Assembly (NCBI GenBank): GCA_035651655.1
Contig: DASRFG010000001.1
Span: forward strand, 156,001-220,000
DNA from: Terriglobales bacterium
GTDB taxonomy: Bacteria > Acidobacteriota > Terriglobia > Terriglobales > Acidobacteriaceae
Direction of reading: 5' to 3'
Length of the DNA stretch: 64,000 nucleotides
Part shown: positions 48,836 through 57,918 of the stretch, one piece after another
How positions within the stretch are numbered: the first letter of the stretch is position 1
Layout: each line of letters begins with the position of its first letter
The notes under the pieces: model-generated
Seen by the model: only the letters and a program-made list of their open reading frames with translations
Databases searched by the model: none
Told to the model about the DNA's origin: nothing
Made by a program: the position numbers and the translations under genes

Positions 48836-49186
48836 TCAGCGTGCCGCGGTGGCTGCCATCTTCTTGACCATGGCCAGCACCAGTTTGCGATCGCTGTCAT
48901 TCAAGCCGGAAGAGTAGCGGCGAATCTGGGTAAGGAAGCGGACCTCGTCGTCGTTGAGTTGCGGAGTGTTGTTGGATCCATTGTCGTGCGGCGCATCGCT
49001 GAAAAACTGGGACAGAGGGACTTCCATCGCGCCCGCAATTTTGGCGAGCGTGTCGAGCGAAGGAACGGTGTGTCCATTCTCGACGCGTGAGAGGTAGCAG
49101 CGGAGAAGCCCAGTGCGCTTTTCTATGTCTCCCTGCGACATGCTCTTATGCAGCCGAAGATTGCGGATCGTCTCTCCAATATTCAT
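48836..49186 (-). CDS. XRE-family transcriptional regulator
   Basis: A 116-residue DNA-binding protein. The helix-turn-helix covers residues 1-62 (IGETIRNLRLHKSMSQGDIE, RTGLLRCYLSRVENG, PSLDTLAKIAGAMEVP) and a C-terminal helical region (DDEVRFLTQIRRYSSGL) may serve for dimerisation. The ATG at 49186 gives the standard HTH start; an upstream extension of 54 residues is rejected. A motif AACCAGAGTAGTAC at 49234-49247 lies in its promoter region. Confidence 0.88.
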   Translation of the reverse strand: MNIGETIRNLRLHKSMSQGDIEKRTGLLRCYLSRVENGHTVPSLDTLAKIAGAMEVPLSQFFSDAPHDNGSNNTPQLNDDEVRFLTQIRRYSSGLNDSDRKLVLAMVKKMAATAAR

Positions 49187-49302
49187 GGTGGGTTTTGACC
49201 TGGCACGCGCTCTGTCGAGGGTTACGGCATAGTAACCAGAGTAGTACCGTCTGGCAAGTGGAAATTTGCACGTTAACAAACTTAAATTTCTTGACTGCGC
49301 AC

Positions 49303-50043
49303 TTATTTTTTGAGCGTGGTGTTGAGGAATGCGATTGTCTTTTTCCATGCGTCCGCGGCATCAGCCGGACGATATCTATCTTTGTTGGCCGGATTTTCAA
49401 AGGCGTGGCCGGCCTCAGGATAGATGATGATCTCCACGTGTTTTCCCAACTGCTTTAGCTCTTGCTCAAACTTGCGAACATCCTCTACAGGAATACCGCG
49501 GTCTTGCCCGCCAAAGACCCCCAGAATCGGCGCGTTGATTTGCCGCAGGCGATCGGGGTCCGTGGCGAGGTGTCCATAGTGGATAACGTCGGCCGCAAGC
49601 GTGGGCTCCAGAATGGCGAGATCAAGCGAATATCCGCCGCCCATGCACCACCCGATTGAGCCGATCTTCTCTGGCTTCACGTTCTTCTGGGACTTCAAAA
49701 ACTGCACCGCGGCGCGCAAGTCGCGATCTGCGCGGTCCTGGGGCAACCCCCGCATCAGCTCGTGGGCCTCATCAGGGTTGGAAGTGGATTTACCGCGATA
49801 AAGGTCCACCGCCAAAGCAACGTATCCTTCATCGGCAAACTTCGAGGCCTGCTCTTTGACCCAATCGTCCAGGCCCCACCATTCATGAATGACCACGAGG
49901 GCGGGAAACGGGCCCTTGCCTGCAGGTGTATAAAGCACGCCCTTCACCGTCTCGTTCCCGCTCTGATAAGAAACGCTCTTGCTGGTAGCCGCGGATGCGG
50001 AGAGAGCAACGGCAAACGTAGTTAGCAGTAGCAGAATTTTCAT
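49303..50043 (-). CDS. Exported dienelactone hydrolase-family protein
   Basis: A 246-residue alpha/beta hydrolase with signal peptide MKILLLLTTFAVALSASAAT. The nucleophile is C133 in IGWCMGGGYS, with the acid in FGGQDRGIP and the histidine in YPEAGHAFENP, the triad of dienelactone hydrolases. HEWWGLDDW near residue 53 is the oxyanion-side motif. Its start overlaps the stop of the GNAT gene by four bases, making it last in a fabG-GNAT-DLH operon. Confidence 0.9.
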   Translation of the reverse strand: MKILLLLTTFAVALSASAATSKSVSYQSGNETVKGVLYTPAGKGPFPALVVIHEWWGLDDWVKEQASKFADEGYVALAVDLYRGKSTSNPDEAHELMRGLPQDRADRDLRAAVQFLKSQKNVKPEKIGSIGWCMGGGYSLDLAILEPTLAADVIHYGHLATDPDRLRQINAPILGVFGGQDRGIPVEDVRKFEQELKQLGKHVEIIIYPEAGHAFENPANKDRYRPADAADAWKKTIAFLNTTLKK

Positions 50044-50564
50044 GGGGTCTCCTCCCGAAAGTCTTTTTTGCTGAGCTCCAGTTCCATGTATAAAGCGCCC
50101 TCAATGGGATTGGCGCGATAGGGCGCAATCTCTCGAAATCCCAAGCGTCGATAAATCCTGACCGCGTCCTTCATGACTGGCTCAACCGTGTCCAGGCGCA
50201 TTCGGCCGTATCCAATGGAGCGCGCTTCAGCAAATATCGCGTCCAGCAACGCTCGGCCCACCCGCTTACCACGAAACTGCTGGCGCACGAAAAGACGCTT
50301 CATTTCACAGACGTCCGGGTGAAGCTTGTGCAGCGCGACACAACCCGCGAGTTCGCCTTCCAGATGTGCAAGCAAGAGGCGGCCATGTGGTGGCGCATAC
50401 TCGCCGGGAAGGTCCGCAAGTTCTTTATCGAAATTCTGGAAGCAGAGGCTGAATCCGAGCGACCTGGCGTAGGCGAGAAAAAGTTCGCGGGCTTGCGCGA
50501 TGTGCTCTGGCGTCTCCGCCTGGTTGATCAATACTGCCGCCGCCTTGGAGGGATGCGTGGTCAA
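50040..50564 (-). CDS. GNAT-family N-acetyltransferase
   Basis: A 174-residue acetyltransferase. The acetyl-CoA binding motif is visible as MKRLFVRQQFRGKRVGRALL, followed by the YRRLGF strand end near the C-terminus. The start is a TTG at 50564, two bases beyond the fabG stop, with GGGGTAAG just upstream. The stop overlaps the DLH start (ATGA). The acceptor substrate is unknown. Confidence 0.85.
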   Translation of the reverse strand: MTTHPSKAAAVLINQAETPEHIAQARELFLAYARSLGFSLCFQNFDKELADLPGEYAPPHGRLLLAHLEGELAGCVALHKLHPDVCEMKRLFVRQQFRGKRVGRALLDAIFAEARSIGYGRMRLDTVEPVMKDAVRIYRRLGFREIAPYRANPIEGALYMELELSKKDFREETP

Positions 50565-50566
50565 AC

Positions 50567-51310
50567 TTACCCCATGAAAGCTCCGCCGTTCACGTTGAGC
50601 ACGTGGCCGGTAATGTAAGCTGCCTCCTCGGAAGCCAGAAAACCAACCGCATTGGCAACGTCCAGGTCAGTTCCAGCGCGGCCAAGGGGAATTGATTTCA
50701 GAATATTTTCTTTGAACTCCTGGGGCATGGCTCCGGTCATGGCGGTTTCGATCAGGCCTGGAGCAACCGCATTCACGGTGATATTCCGCGATGCGACCTC
50801 GCGAGCGACCGCCATGGTCAGCCCAATGAGGCCCGCCTTTGAAGCCGCATAGTTCGCCTGGCCAACCTGCCCGATTTGCCCGAAGATGCTGGTGATGTTA
50901 ATGATCCTTCCCCAGCGTTGTTTCAACATGGAGCTCATGACCTGCTGAATGCAGAGAAAGGCGCTGCTCAGGTTGGTATTAAGCACCGAGTCCCAATCGG
51001 CGCGCTTCATGCGCATCACCAGTTGGTCATGTGTAATGCCGGCATTGTTCACCAGAATGTCAATTTTCCCAAGCTGCGCGATGGCGGCGCGAATTCCGGA
51101 TTTGATTTCGTCCTCGTTGGCCACATCAATCTTGAATGCTACGGCCGTTCCGCCGCCACCCACAATTTCGTCTGCCACCTGGGAAAGCTTAGCTTCGGTG
51201 CGAGCCGCCAATGCAACCGTAGCTCCCGCCTTTGCCAGATGCAGGGCGCACGCACGACCGATCCCTTGCGATGCACCGGTGACCAGCGCGACCCGGCCTT
51301 CCAGTCCCAT
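50567..51310 (-). CDS. fabG: 3-oxoacyl-[ACP] reductase
   Basis: A 247-residue short-chain dehydrogenase. It has the NADP-binding TGASQGIGRA (11-20), NNAGIT (88-93), and the catalytic S141, Y154 and K158 in NITSIFGQ and YAASKAG. The end SEEAAYITGHVLNVNGGAFM is typical of FabG. It is first in the fabG-GNAT-DLH operon and is separate from the fabD/plsX locus, so it may be a FabG paralogue rather than the main reductase. Confidence 0.9.
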   Translation of the reverse strand: MGLEGRVALVTGASQGIGRACALHLAKAGATVALAARTEAKLSQVADEIVGGGGTAVAFKIDVANEDEIKSGIRAAIAQLGKIDILVNNAGITHDQLVMRMKRADWDSVLNTNLSSAFLCIQQVMSSMLKQRWGRIINITSIFGQIGQVGQANYAASKAGLIGLTMAVAREVASRNITVNAVAPGLIETAMTGAMPQEFKENILKSIPLGRAGTDLDVANAVGFLASEEAAYITGHVLNVNGGAFMG

Positions 51311-51397
51311 TCGTTCTCCTTAGGGTAAAAGACCGGGAATTATATCGTGAGAGCAAGAAGCGCTGTCACGGGGCGGAAACAGCATCCAGGTGAAATC

Positions 51398-52618
51398 TCA
51401 GTCTCGCGCCCGTCGTTCGAACATGCGCCGCTCGCCCCGAGCCGCAGCCAGCGCTGCCTGTTCCTGCATATCGGCCCGCAACAGGAGCCGCAACAACGGC
51501 GGGGCCAGCAATGTCGTGGTGCCGGCCATGAAGACGACAATGGCATAGGCGGAGGCCGAGACCATTTTCATTTGCAGACCAACCAGCGCGACAATCAGCG
51601 CCACCTCACCGCGTGGCATCATGCCTACCCCCACCCGCAGCACTGTCGGCCAGCCCTCGCGCAGGAGAGGCAGGCCGCAGCCGAGCACCTTGGAAGCAAT
51701 GGCCAGCAGTGAGATAACGATGGCGACCACCAGCAAGTCTCCCGAGAACAGGCGTACATTCAGGCGCGCGCCAATGGCAAAGAAGAAGAACGGGGCGAGA
51801 AATTCATTGATTGCACTAACGCGAGGCTGCAGATCCCACTGCGGAGCGTACTCCGCGAGCACCAGCCCGGCGAAAAAAGCGCCTATGATCGCGGCCATTC
51901 CGATTTTTGCCGACGCCCAGGAAAGCAGGAGACACAGAGCCAGGGAGAGGACCAAGGGCGCATTTTGTGTCGACATGCGGTAAAGCCCCGGCTCCATGCG
52001 GTGAACAATGCGCGGGCCAAAGAAGATCATGAAGACCGCGAAGCCCACTGCCTCTACAAGGATGATGCCGAGATGAACCCAGCGTATGCCGGTACCTGAG
52101 GCCATGCCCACCACTATGGCCAGCAGCACCATACCCAAAATGTCATCAAAAACCGCGGCACCCATAATGATGCGGGCGAATCTTGCGCCCATCACATGCA
52201 AGTCGCCCAGGACGCGGGCAGTTATGCCGACGCTGGTAGCCACCATGGCGGCGGCCACAAATATAGCTTCGTGGCTCGGGCCACCGCGTAATCGCATGTA
52301 TACAAATCCGAGGGCGAACGGGACAATGACGCCCGCGAGCGCGACCCGAAGGGATTCCCTGCCCACGCGGACCAGGTCTTGTGGACGTGTTTCCAGACCG
52401 GCGGTAAAAAGAACGAAGATGGCGCCAATTTCGGCAAAGGCATAGATGTTCTCACTGGGGGTAATCAGAGAGGTGGCATAAGGGCCGAGAATGATCCCCG
52501 CCAGGATCTCTCCTAGCACTGCGGGTAGCGAAAGTTGTTCGAAAAGCTCGCCAAATATCTTCGCCCACACAAATATGGCAAAGAGCTCCAGCAGCAACCT
52601 GTCAGCTCCCGTCGGCAT
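51398..52618 (-). CDS. CPA2-family cation:proton antiporter
   Basis: A 406-residue inner-membrane protein with about twelve hydrophobic helices. It has features of the CPA2/KefB group: LPAVLGEILAGIILGPY near residue 30, TAGLETRPQDL, AMVATSVGITARVL and FDDILGMVLLAIV with the conserved aspartates, and FFFAIGARLNVRLF. No TrkA-N domain follows, so it is a bare transporter. It exchanges Na+ or K+ for protons and helps pH or salt tolerance; the ion cannot be told. Confidence 0.9.
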   Translation of the reverse strand: MPTGADRLLLELFAIFVWAKIFGELFEQLSLPAVLGEILAGIILGPYATSLITPSENIYAFAEIGAIFVLFTAGLETRPQDLVRVGRESLRVALAGVIVPFALGFVYMRLRGGPSHEAIFVAAAMVATSVGITARVLGDLHVMGARFARIIMGAAVFDDILGMVLLAIVVGMASGTGIRWVHLGIILVEAVGFAVFMIFFGPRIVHRMEPGLYRMSTQNAPLVLSLALCLLLSWASAKIGMAAIIGAFFAGLVLAEYAPQWDLQPRVSAINEFLAPFFFFAIGARLNVRLFSGDLLVVAIVISLLAIASKVLGCGLPLLREGWPTVLRVGVGMMPRGEVALIVALVGLQMKMVSASAYAIVVFMAGTTTLLAPPLLRLLLRADMQEQAALAAARGERRMFERRARD

Positions 52619-52823
52619 AAGACGAACGCTTGTGGATCATTAATTGTCTAATGGGGCGGCGGTGCCAGACCACAAAAATCGTGAGCTGCAGTTGGATTTC
52701 TGCGGTCACTCATTTTATGTTTGCAACAACCAGCTACCCCGTGCGCATCTAAGCCTCGCGTGTAGCTCACAAACGATTAGTTATCATTAAATAATGAAAA
52801 ACAAGCAGGAGAGGGATTCCTCG

Positions 52824-53510
52824 ATGGCAACAACGCGAACGCCTGTGCCTTCTCCGCGCAAGGCGCCCAAACCGTTTTATTTCAATTCAGCCGCGCACCT
52901 GATGCGCATCGAACGCGAGAAGGCGTCGACACTGGGCGAACTGCTGGTGGCGCTACGTACAGTCCCGAACGAGTCTATTTTCCAGCACACGTTCCGCACC
53001 TTACAGGAGCACCATTTCATACGCGAGGGGTTTTCCAACGATTTTGCCCATTGGGCATTTGCCCACTGCAATGAAGTCGCGCTGGCCGAGGGGCTTGCGG
53101 CGGTGGACGTCCGGGAGTTCACTTCTATCCAGACGCTTCGCGAGCGCATCGTGCAGATTGTGCAGGCTTATCTGGAACGCAATCCGCGTGCGGCCGACCG
53201 GGTCGCCATGGAACCTTTTTATTTCTGCGCCTCCGATGCGGTGGTAGTTCCCACGCCGTTCGTGGCCCGCACCCTGGCGGAATTTGTGGATGCTCTGAGC
53301 CGCGTGAGCGTGTACTCGATTCATTACCACTTTATTGAAGCCAGGCTGCGCCTGAAGCTCAATTCCAACGACTTTTCTATTTGGTTGGAACAGGAGCTGG
53401 GCCTCACTACGGTAGCCGACCGGTTGAACCAAATTGATATTTACACCGCCACTCTGCAGGATGTGCGGCGCGCGATTCAGACCATCGTGGAGCGCGGGTT
53501 GCGGCAATAA
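52824..53510 (+). CDS. DUF5752 family protein with internal duplication
   Basis: A 228-residue soluble protein. Two similar halves are seen: residues 17-117 and 131-223, each opening with FYF, then TL-EL/EF...AL, SI..H, a conserved NDF..W, a leucine-rich D(V/I) stretch and R..I..IV. The protein thus looks like a fused pair of one unit. The ATG at 52824 with AGGAGAGG eight bases upstream is preferred over an ATG ten codons earlier. It lies 47 bases before the TreT-like glycosyltransferase gene and is probably its partner, but the role of DUF5752 is unknown. Confidence 0.8.
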   Translation: MATTRTPVPSPRKAPKPFYFNSAAHLMRIEREKASTLGELLVALRTVPNESIFQHTFRTLQEHHFIREGFSNDFAHWAFAHCNEVALAEGLAAVDVREFTSIQTLRERIVQIVQAYLERNPRAADRVAMEPFYFCASDAVVVPTPFVARTLAEFVDALSRVSVYSIHYHFIEARLRLKLNSNDFSIWLEQELGLTTVADRLNQIDIYTATLQDVRRAIQTIVERGLRQ

Positions 53511-53557
53511 ATTTTGGCCCAAACAGAACCAAACATAACTAAATCGTCGAGGTAGGA

Positions 53558-54949
53558 ATGGGTGAAAGCAAGCAACTGGTTGAGGAGCGAAGGTCAGAGA
53601 CCAGGTCGCCGTCCACCGACGGCAATGGTGATCAACCTTCCAGGCAGGCCAGCACCACGGAGGCTCCTGTGCGGGAACGCCGTAAGCGTCCGCGGATTTC
53701 TGAAACCCCGCCGCTTCCGCCGCCTCCTCCCAAGCTGGATGATTATGAGCCAATCATCGGAAAACCCGCGCTCGACGAGTTGCATTACCTGGCACGTCCG
53801 CTGCGCGGCAAAAACGTCAAAATGGTGAATTCGACCTCCATGGGCGGAGGCGTGGCCGAAATGCTCAACCGCCTGATCCCGTTGCTTAACGAAGTGGAGG
53901 TCAGAACGAAATGGGATGTAATCACCGGCGGCAACGACTTTTTTGAAGTTACCAAGGCGTTTCACAACGCGCTTCACGGGGGAGAGTACGTACTGACCAA
54001 GGAGGCCCGGGACATCTTCCTGATGTACAACGAGCAGAACCGCCAGCGGATGGACTTCAATGAAGATGTGATCGTTATTCATGACCCTCAGCCAGCGGGA
54101 CTGGTCACGGCTCGAGATTCCAAAGGCGGAAAGTGGGTCTGGCGCTGCCACATTGATCTCTCTAATCCTCATCCCGATGTTTGGGGCTTCTTGCGGCCCT
54201 TCATTGAGCAGTACGATGCGACGATTTTTTCTTCGCCTTCATTCGCGCGGCAGTTGATTGTCCCTCAGTACTTATTTTTCCCTTGTATAGATCCCCTGTC
54301 AGAAAAGAACAAAGACCTGGAAGAAAGCTACGTACAGAAGGTTTGCGATGATTTCGGCATTGACCGCACCCGTCCCATCGTCACCCAGATTTCCCGGTTC
54401 GATCGCTTAAAGGACCCGGTGGGGGTGGTCCAGGCCTACAAGCTCGCGAAAAAATACGTGGACTGCCAATTGGTACTCGCCGGGGGCGGCGCTGCTGATG
54501 ACCCCGAAGGCGCCGTAGTGCTACAGGAAGTGATGGATGTAGTGGGCGATGATCCGGACGTAATCATCCTCAATCTGCCGCCGTGGTCGGCACTGGAGAT
54601 CAATGCTCTGCAACGTGCTTCAACCGTGATCGTGCAGAAATCACTGCGGGAAGGTTTTGGCCTGACGGTCACTGAAGGGCTGTGGAAGGGCAAGCCGACG
54701 ATTGCCGGCGCCGTGGGTGGAATCCCGACACAGGTGATCCACAAACTCACCGGCGTGCTGGTGCACTCGGTGGAAGGCTGCGCTTATCAAATGCGTTACC
54801 TGCTCACGCATCCGGAGTTCGCCGAGCAACTCGGGAGAAACGGCCGCGAGCACGTGAAAGAAAATTTTCTGATGACGACCAACGTTAAGCGCTGGCTGCT
54901 GCTCTTCCAGATCATACTAGGCATAGTGCGGCAGGAGCGGCCTGCCTAA
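53558..54949 (+). CDS. TreT-like trehalose synthase / glycosyltransferase
   Basis: A 463-residue GT4-type glycosyltransferase. A disordered, proline-rich N-terminal tail of about 65 residues (TPPLPPPPPKLDD) precedes the enzyme core, where VNSTSMGGGVAEMLNRL, VITGGNDFFEVTK, VIHDPQPAG and QISRFDRLKDPVGV are visible and QKSLREGFGLTVTEGLWKG is the nucleotide-sugar motif. The pattern best matches trehalose glycosyltransferring synthase (TreT), which joins glucose to a nucleotide-glucose. Other glucosyl acceptors cannot be excluded. The preceding DUF5752 gene is on the same strand. Confidence 0.85.
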   Translation: MGESKQLVEERRSETRSPSTDGNGDQPSRQASTTEAPVRERRKRPRISETPPLPPPPPKLDDYEPIIGKPALDELHYLARPLRGKNVKMVNSTSMGGGVAEMLNRLIPLLNEVEVRTKWDVITGGNDFFEVTKAFHNALHGGEYVLTKEARDIFLMYNEQNRQRMDFNEDVIVIHDPQPAGLVTARDSKGGKWVWRCHIDLSNPHPDVWGFLRPFIEQYDATIFSSPSFARQLIVPQYLFFPCIDPLSEKNKDLEESYVQKVCDDFGIDRTRPIVTQISRFDRLKDPVGVVQAYKLAKKYVDCQLVLAGGGAADDPEGAVVLQEVMDVVGDDPDVIILNLPPWSALEINALQRASTVIVQKSLREGFGLTVTEGLWKGKPTIAGAVGGIPTQVIHKLTGVLVHSVEGCAYQMRYLLTHPEFAEQLGRNGREHVKENFLMTTNVKRWLLLFQIILGIVRQERPA

Positions 54950-54967
54950 GCTGCAACCCGATAAACT

Positions 54968-55726
54968 TCAGGCGATCCGGCGTAGCGGCCAGACATAGAC
55001 CTGGAGTTCGCGAGCAAAGTGCAACAGCGGTCGAACCTGAGGCAAACATATCCCGGCAGCAGCAGCCATGGTGTTCACTGCTATTTCAGCCTTCGCATCC
55101 TGCAATGGCCATTGCAGATGGTGGATTTCAGCCCGAAATATACTGCGCCGAACGACGGTATACAGACAATAGCGCTCCGTGAGCCAGTGCTCGAGCGTTC
55201 CCGGCGAGCGCAGTTGTGGCGGCGTTACGGGCCCATAGTTCCCGTGGAATTCGGCTTGCGGCGACACACGCCGTTCGCAGTGATACTCGATCCGCTGCTC
55301 CCCGGCCGTGACCCGCATCCGCGAATAAAAATATGGCAAGCGGAACCAGGCTCGGGCGGCTAACACCGCCCCCAGGCTTGCCGCATCAAGGCTGAAGAAG
55401 TACACCCCTGGTTTCCCGTCAAAAGTGACATAGGTGCGCACATTGAGTTCTGGAAATTTGGGGTGGCCGCCGATAGACGGCATCCCTCGCGGCAAAACGT
55501 GGCTCATGTGAAACGGAGTCACGGCGACCCAGCACTGGCCGTTAAAGGTCTGCAACGGTAAGACTTCAGGAACTAGCGGTCGCAATTCTTCGGGTGGCAC
55601 TTGCCAGTGAGCGAAAAGAAGATCATGCCACACCTGCGACATGATCCATGGGGCGCTGGGGAGCGGCCAAGGGCGGTGCTCTACCGCGCGCAGGACGTCA
55701 TCCATTCGAACATCCCACTCGAACAT
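54968..55726 (-). CDS. DUF2071 (YqjF-like) protein
   Basis: A 252-residue soluble protein with DUF2071 hallmarks: WHDLLFAHWQVPPEELRPLV near residue 33, WVAVTPFHMSHVLPR, FPELNVRTYV, GVYFFSLDA and YFYSRMRV. Its fold is related to acetoacetate decarboxylase, but no catalytic lysine is apparent and no function is established. It is convergent with the glycosyltransferase gene and stands alone. Confidence 0.85.
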   Translation of the reverse strand: MFEWDVRMDDVLRAVEHRPWPLPSAPWIMSQVWHDLLFAHWQVPPEELRPLVPEVLPLQTFNGQCWVAVTPFHMSHVLPRGMPSIGGHPKFPELNVRTYVTFDGKPGVYFFSLDAASLGAVLAARAWFRLPYFYSRMRVTAGEQRIEYHCERRVSPQAEFHGNYGPVTPPQLRSPGTLEHWLTERYCLYTVVRRSIFRAEIHHLQWPLQDAKAEIAVNTMAAAAGICLPQVRPLLHFARELQVYVWPLRRIA

Positions 55727-55773
55727 CCCTCATCCGCGATTTAATACCGAGAGTTACAGCCTGAGGTTAGAAA

Positions 55774-56634
55774 TCACCGCGAGACAGAACTTGCGACCGA
55801 ATTCGGTTCTTCCGAAGCCTGCTCTAAGGACCCGCGACTCGGACGGTAGTCACGGTGCGTCATATCCACCACGACGCGTCCAATGAGCCGGGCCTTAGCT
55901 TCGGAGTGTATGTGAACTGGAAAGGTGAAATTATCGATGTCGGCATAGTCCTGAGAAAAATTTATGTCTTTGACGAACAGAGAAGGCGACTTAACCATGC
56001 GACCTTCGACCCGTGCCAGGCTTCCTGAGAAGGCGTCCACGTACATGCGTCCTTTGAATAGGCCTGGACGTTTGGCTCGCGGCTTCAACTGGAAGACATG
56101 CCACGTCCTGCCGCCCACCCGCTCCGTACCTTTGTACGCGAACTTGTAATTCTTGCTGTCGAGTGCGGTTTGCGACGAGTCCTTCTGGAGATGGTCAACC
56201 TCAGACTGCAACAGCCGTGTAATCACGTTCGTCTTCACGAAGGTATCGCCGCTGAAATGCACGGCAGTGAATTGCAGGGTCGCGGGGGCAACATAGTGCC
56301 TATTGAGCTCGAATTCGGCATTCTGCTTGAGGTCGGGAAGGTTTGCATCAACCACGGTGATCGCCGAATACGAACCCAGTTCGCGAGCCTGGCGTGCCGA
56401 ACGATGCTGATAGACCTCGAGCGCCAATTCGGGGGCCATTCGCGGCAGCGTAACTGGCGTCGGCAAAGGAGCTTCGCTATGTCGAATATGGCTGACCAAG
56501 CCCAGAGCTGGCGCCACGTCAGCATTGCCACCGCCGCTCATAAAGGCAAGGCGCGTGGGCGCCATCTGCGCTCCGGCGGCAACGGAAACTACCGCGGCGA
56601 ACAAGATTACTCGTGGAAACACACGGATTACCAT
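55774..56634 (-). CDS. Exported outer-membrane lipoprotein-sorting-like protein
   Basis: A 286-residue protein with signal peptide MVIRVFPRVILFAAVVSVAAGA. Its mature part has beta-strand segments WHVFQLKPRAKRPGLFKGRM, YVDAFSGSLARVEGRMV and NFTFPVHIHSEAKARL that resemble LolA/RseB-like folds seen in 'outer membrane lipoprotein-sorting' proteins of Acidobacteriota. The ATG at 56634 has AAGGGAGC before it; a longer frame adds 13 residues. The exact cargo is not known. Confidence 0.65.
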   Translation of the reverse strand: MVIRVFPRVILFAAVVSVAAGAQMAPTRLAFMSGGGNADVAPALGLVSHIRHSEAPLPTPVTLPRMAPELALEVYQHRSARQARELGSYSAITVVDANLPDLKQNAEFELNRHYVAPATLQFTAVHFSGDTFVKTNVITRLLQSEVDHLQKDSSQTALDSKNYKFAYKGTERVGGRTWHVFQLKPRAKRPGLFKGRMYVDAFSGSLARVEGRMVKSPSLFVKDINFSQDYADIDNFTFPVHIHSEAKARLIGRVVVDMTHRDYRPSRGSLEQASEEPNSVASSVSR

Positions 56635-56823
56635 TTGCTCCCTTAACACCTTTATAAATGATGCGGCGGTCATTAAAAAGTATCAGAAGTAATTGAGTCT
56701 CTCAAGTCTTTAGGAGCCGCAAGACACTGAAAAGATACGAGGGAAGAGGCAGGGCAGTTCCCAAAGTTACTTGCCAGGGTGAGTCTCTGGATCTGGTTCA
56801 GGGATGTGATGTGGAATTGCAGT

Positions 56824-56961
56824 TCACCGGCGTTTAGCCCGGCGCTTGCCATCCTGGCCAAGTTTTTCTTCGTAGCAAGAGCGCTGGCAATATTTCTGCC
56901 CGTCAAAAATGGGCGGAAGTCCTGGTTTGAACGGATGCGGCTGGTCCCGACAGATGACCAC
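56824..56961 (-). CDS. Possible 45-residue basic protein
   Basis: On the minus strand a frame opens after a stop and runs from GTG at 56961 to TGA at 56824. Its product contains ICRDQPHPFKPGLPPIF, GQKYCQRSCYEEKL and ends GQDGKRRAKRR. The phrasing is protein-like, with three cysteines, a PF-rich middle and a strongly basic end, in a 355-base space otherwise without a gene. There is no good Shine-Dalgarno. I judge it a likely but unproved small gene; the other frames of this region look random. Confidence 0.4.
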   Translation of the reverse strand: MVICRDQPHPFKPGLPPIFDGQKYCQRSCYEEKLGQDGKRRAKRR

Positions 56962-57029
56962 CGGAGTGTATGCTCACGCTTGAGGTTTTCACCCGACTTG
57001 TGTGTAATCCTTGCAGGAGAAACTAACAA

Positions 57030-57881
57030 ATGGTGAGCAGCACGGCCAGTTTGCAGGTCCCCAAAAAGAGCAGCACTACGCGTCTCGCGGTGCTTGGCTG
57101 CGGGAAGATGGGGACAATTTTGCTCCAGGCATTCGCGGAGCACGGATTATTTTCGAAGGAGGAAACGGTCGCCACGGTGCAGCATATGGCCCGCTGCGAG
57201 GAACTTTCCTCCCAGCTCGGCATCCCGGTGGGCAGCGACAACCGGTTGGCTGTGGGGGGAGCGGAACTGATCCTGATCTGCGTCAAGCCGCAAGCCGTGG
57301 CGCAGGTGCTAGAAGAAGTTTCCGATGCCATCGCTCCCGACGCGCTGGTGATTTCGATCGCCGCCTCGGTGCCGATTTCTTTTTTGCAGCAGCGGCTCCC
57401 GGCTGGCGTAGCTGTGGTTCGTGCCATGCCCAACACTCCGGCGCAGGTGGGCTGCGCCATGACCGCGATGGCTGCGGGCGCCGCCGTCCGTCCGGAGCAA
57501 ATGGAAACCGCCCGGAAGCTTTTCGAAACCGTGGGACGCGTGGTGACGGTTGACGAGAAACACATGGATGCAATCACGGGGCTCTCAGCCAGCGGGCCGG
57601 CGTTTATATTCATCATTCTGGAATCGTTGGCGGAGGCAGGTGTAAAGATCGGGCTTCCGAGAGACCTATCCACTACACTTGCGGCACAGACATTGCTAGG
57701 CTCGGCCAAGCTGGCGCTGGACAGCGGCCTGCATCCCGCTTTGCTCAAAGACGCCGTGACAACTCCCGCCGGGTGCACCATTGACGGCATCATGGAGTTG
57801 GAAGAGGGCAAGCTGCGTGTGACGTTGATCAAAGCGGTGGTCAAGGCTGCGGAACGCGCGAAGGGACTCCAGTTCAGTTAG
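57030..57881 (+). CDS. proC: Pyrroline-5-carboxylate reductase
   Basis: A 283-residue enzyme that makes L-proline from pyrroline-5-carboxylate with NAD(P)H. The dinucleotide motif LAVLGCGKMGTILL sits near the N-terminus, and the C-terminal signature includes AITGLSASGPAFIF and DAVTTPAGCTIDG. The length is standard. An antisense frame of 273 residues lies opposite and is rejected. It is a single gene with GGAG in its leader. Confidence 0.95.
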   Translation: MVSSTASLQVPKKSSTTRLAVLGCGKMGTILLQAFAEHGLFSKEETVATVQHMARCEELSSQLGIPVGSDNRLAVGGAELILICVKPQAVAQVLEEVSDAIAPDALVISIAASVPISFLQQRLPAGVAVVRAMPNTPAQVGCAMTAMAAGAAVRPEQMETARKLFETVGRVVTVDEKHMDAITGLSASGPAFIFIILESLAEAGVKIGLPRDLSTTLAAQTLLGSAKLALDSGLHPALLKDAVTTPAGCTIDGIMELEEGKLRVTLIKAVVKAAERAKGLQFS

Positions 57882-57918
57882 GTTGGTGGGGATCCCTCGG
57901 GCTAAAGCCCTGCCATGG

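Noticed and set aside
56673-57143. 156-residue frame between the lipoprotein-sorting-like gene and proC
   Set aside because: It overlaps the start of proC on the opposite strand and has no protein-like pattern; a different frame in the same space gives the more convincing 45-residue candidate.
57023-57844. A 273-residue frame opposite proC
   Set aside because: It is antisense to a clear proC gene and rich in serine, threonine and cysteine without any family motif.
57893-57915. GGGCTAAAGCCC hairpin after proC
   Set aside because: It is a short palindrome with no T-tract, so I do not call it a terminator.
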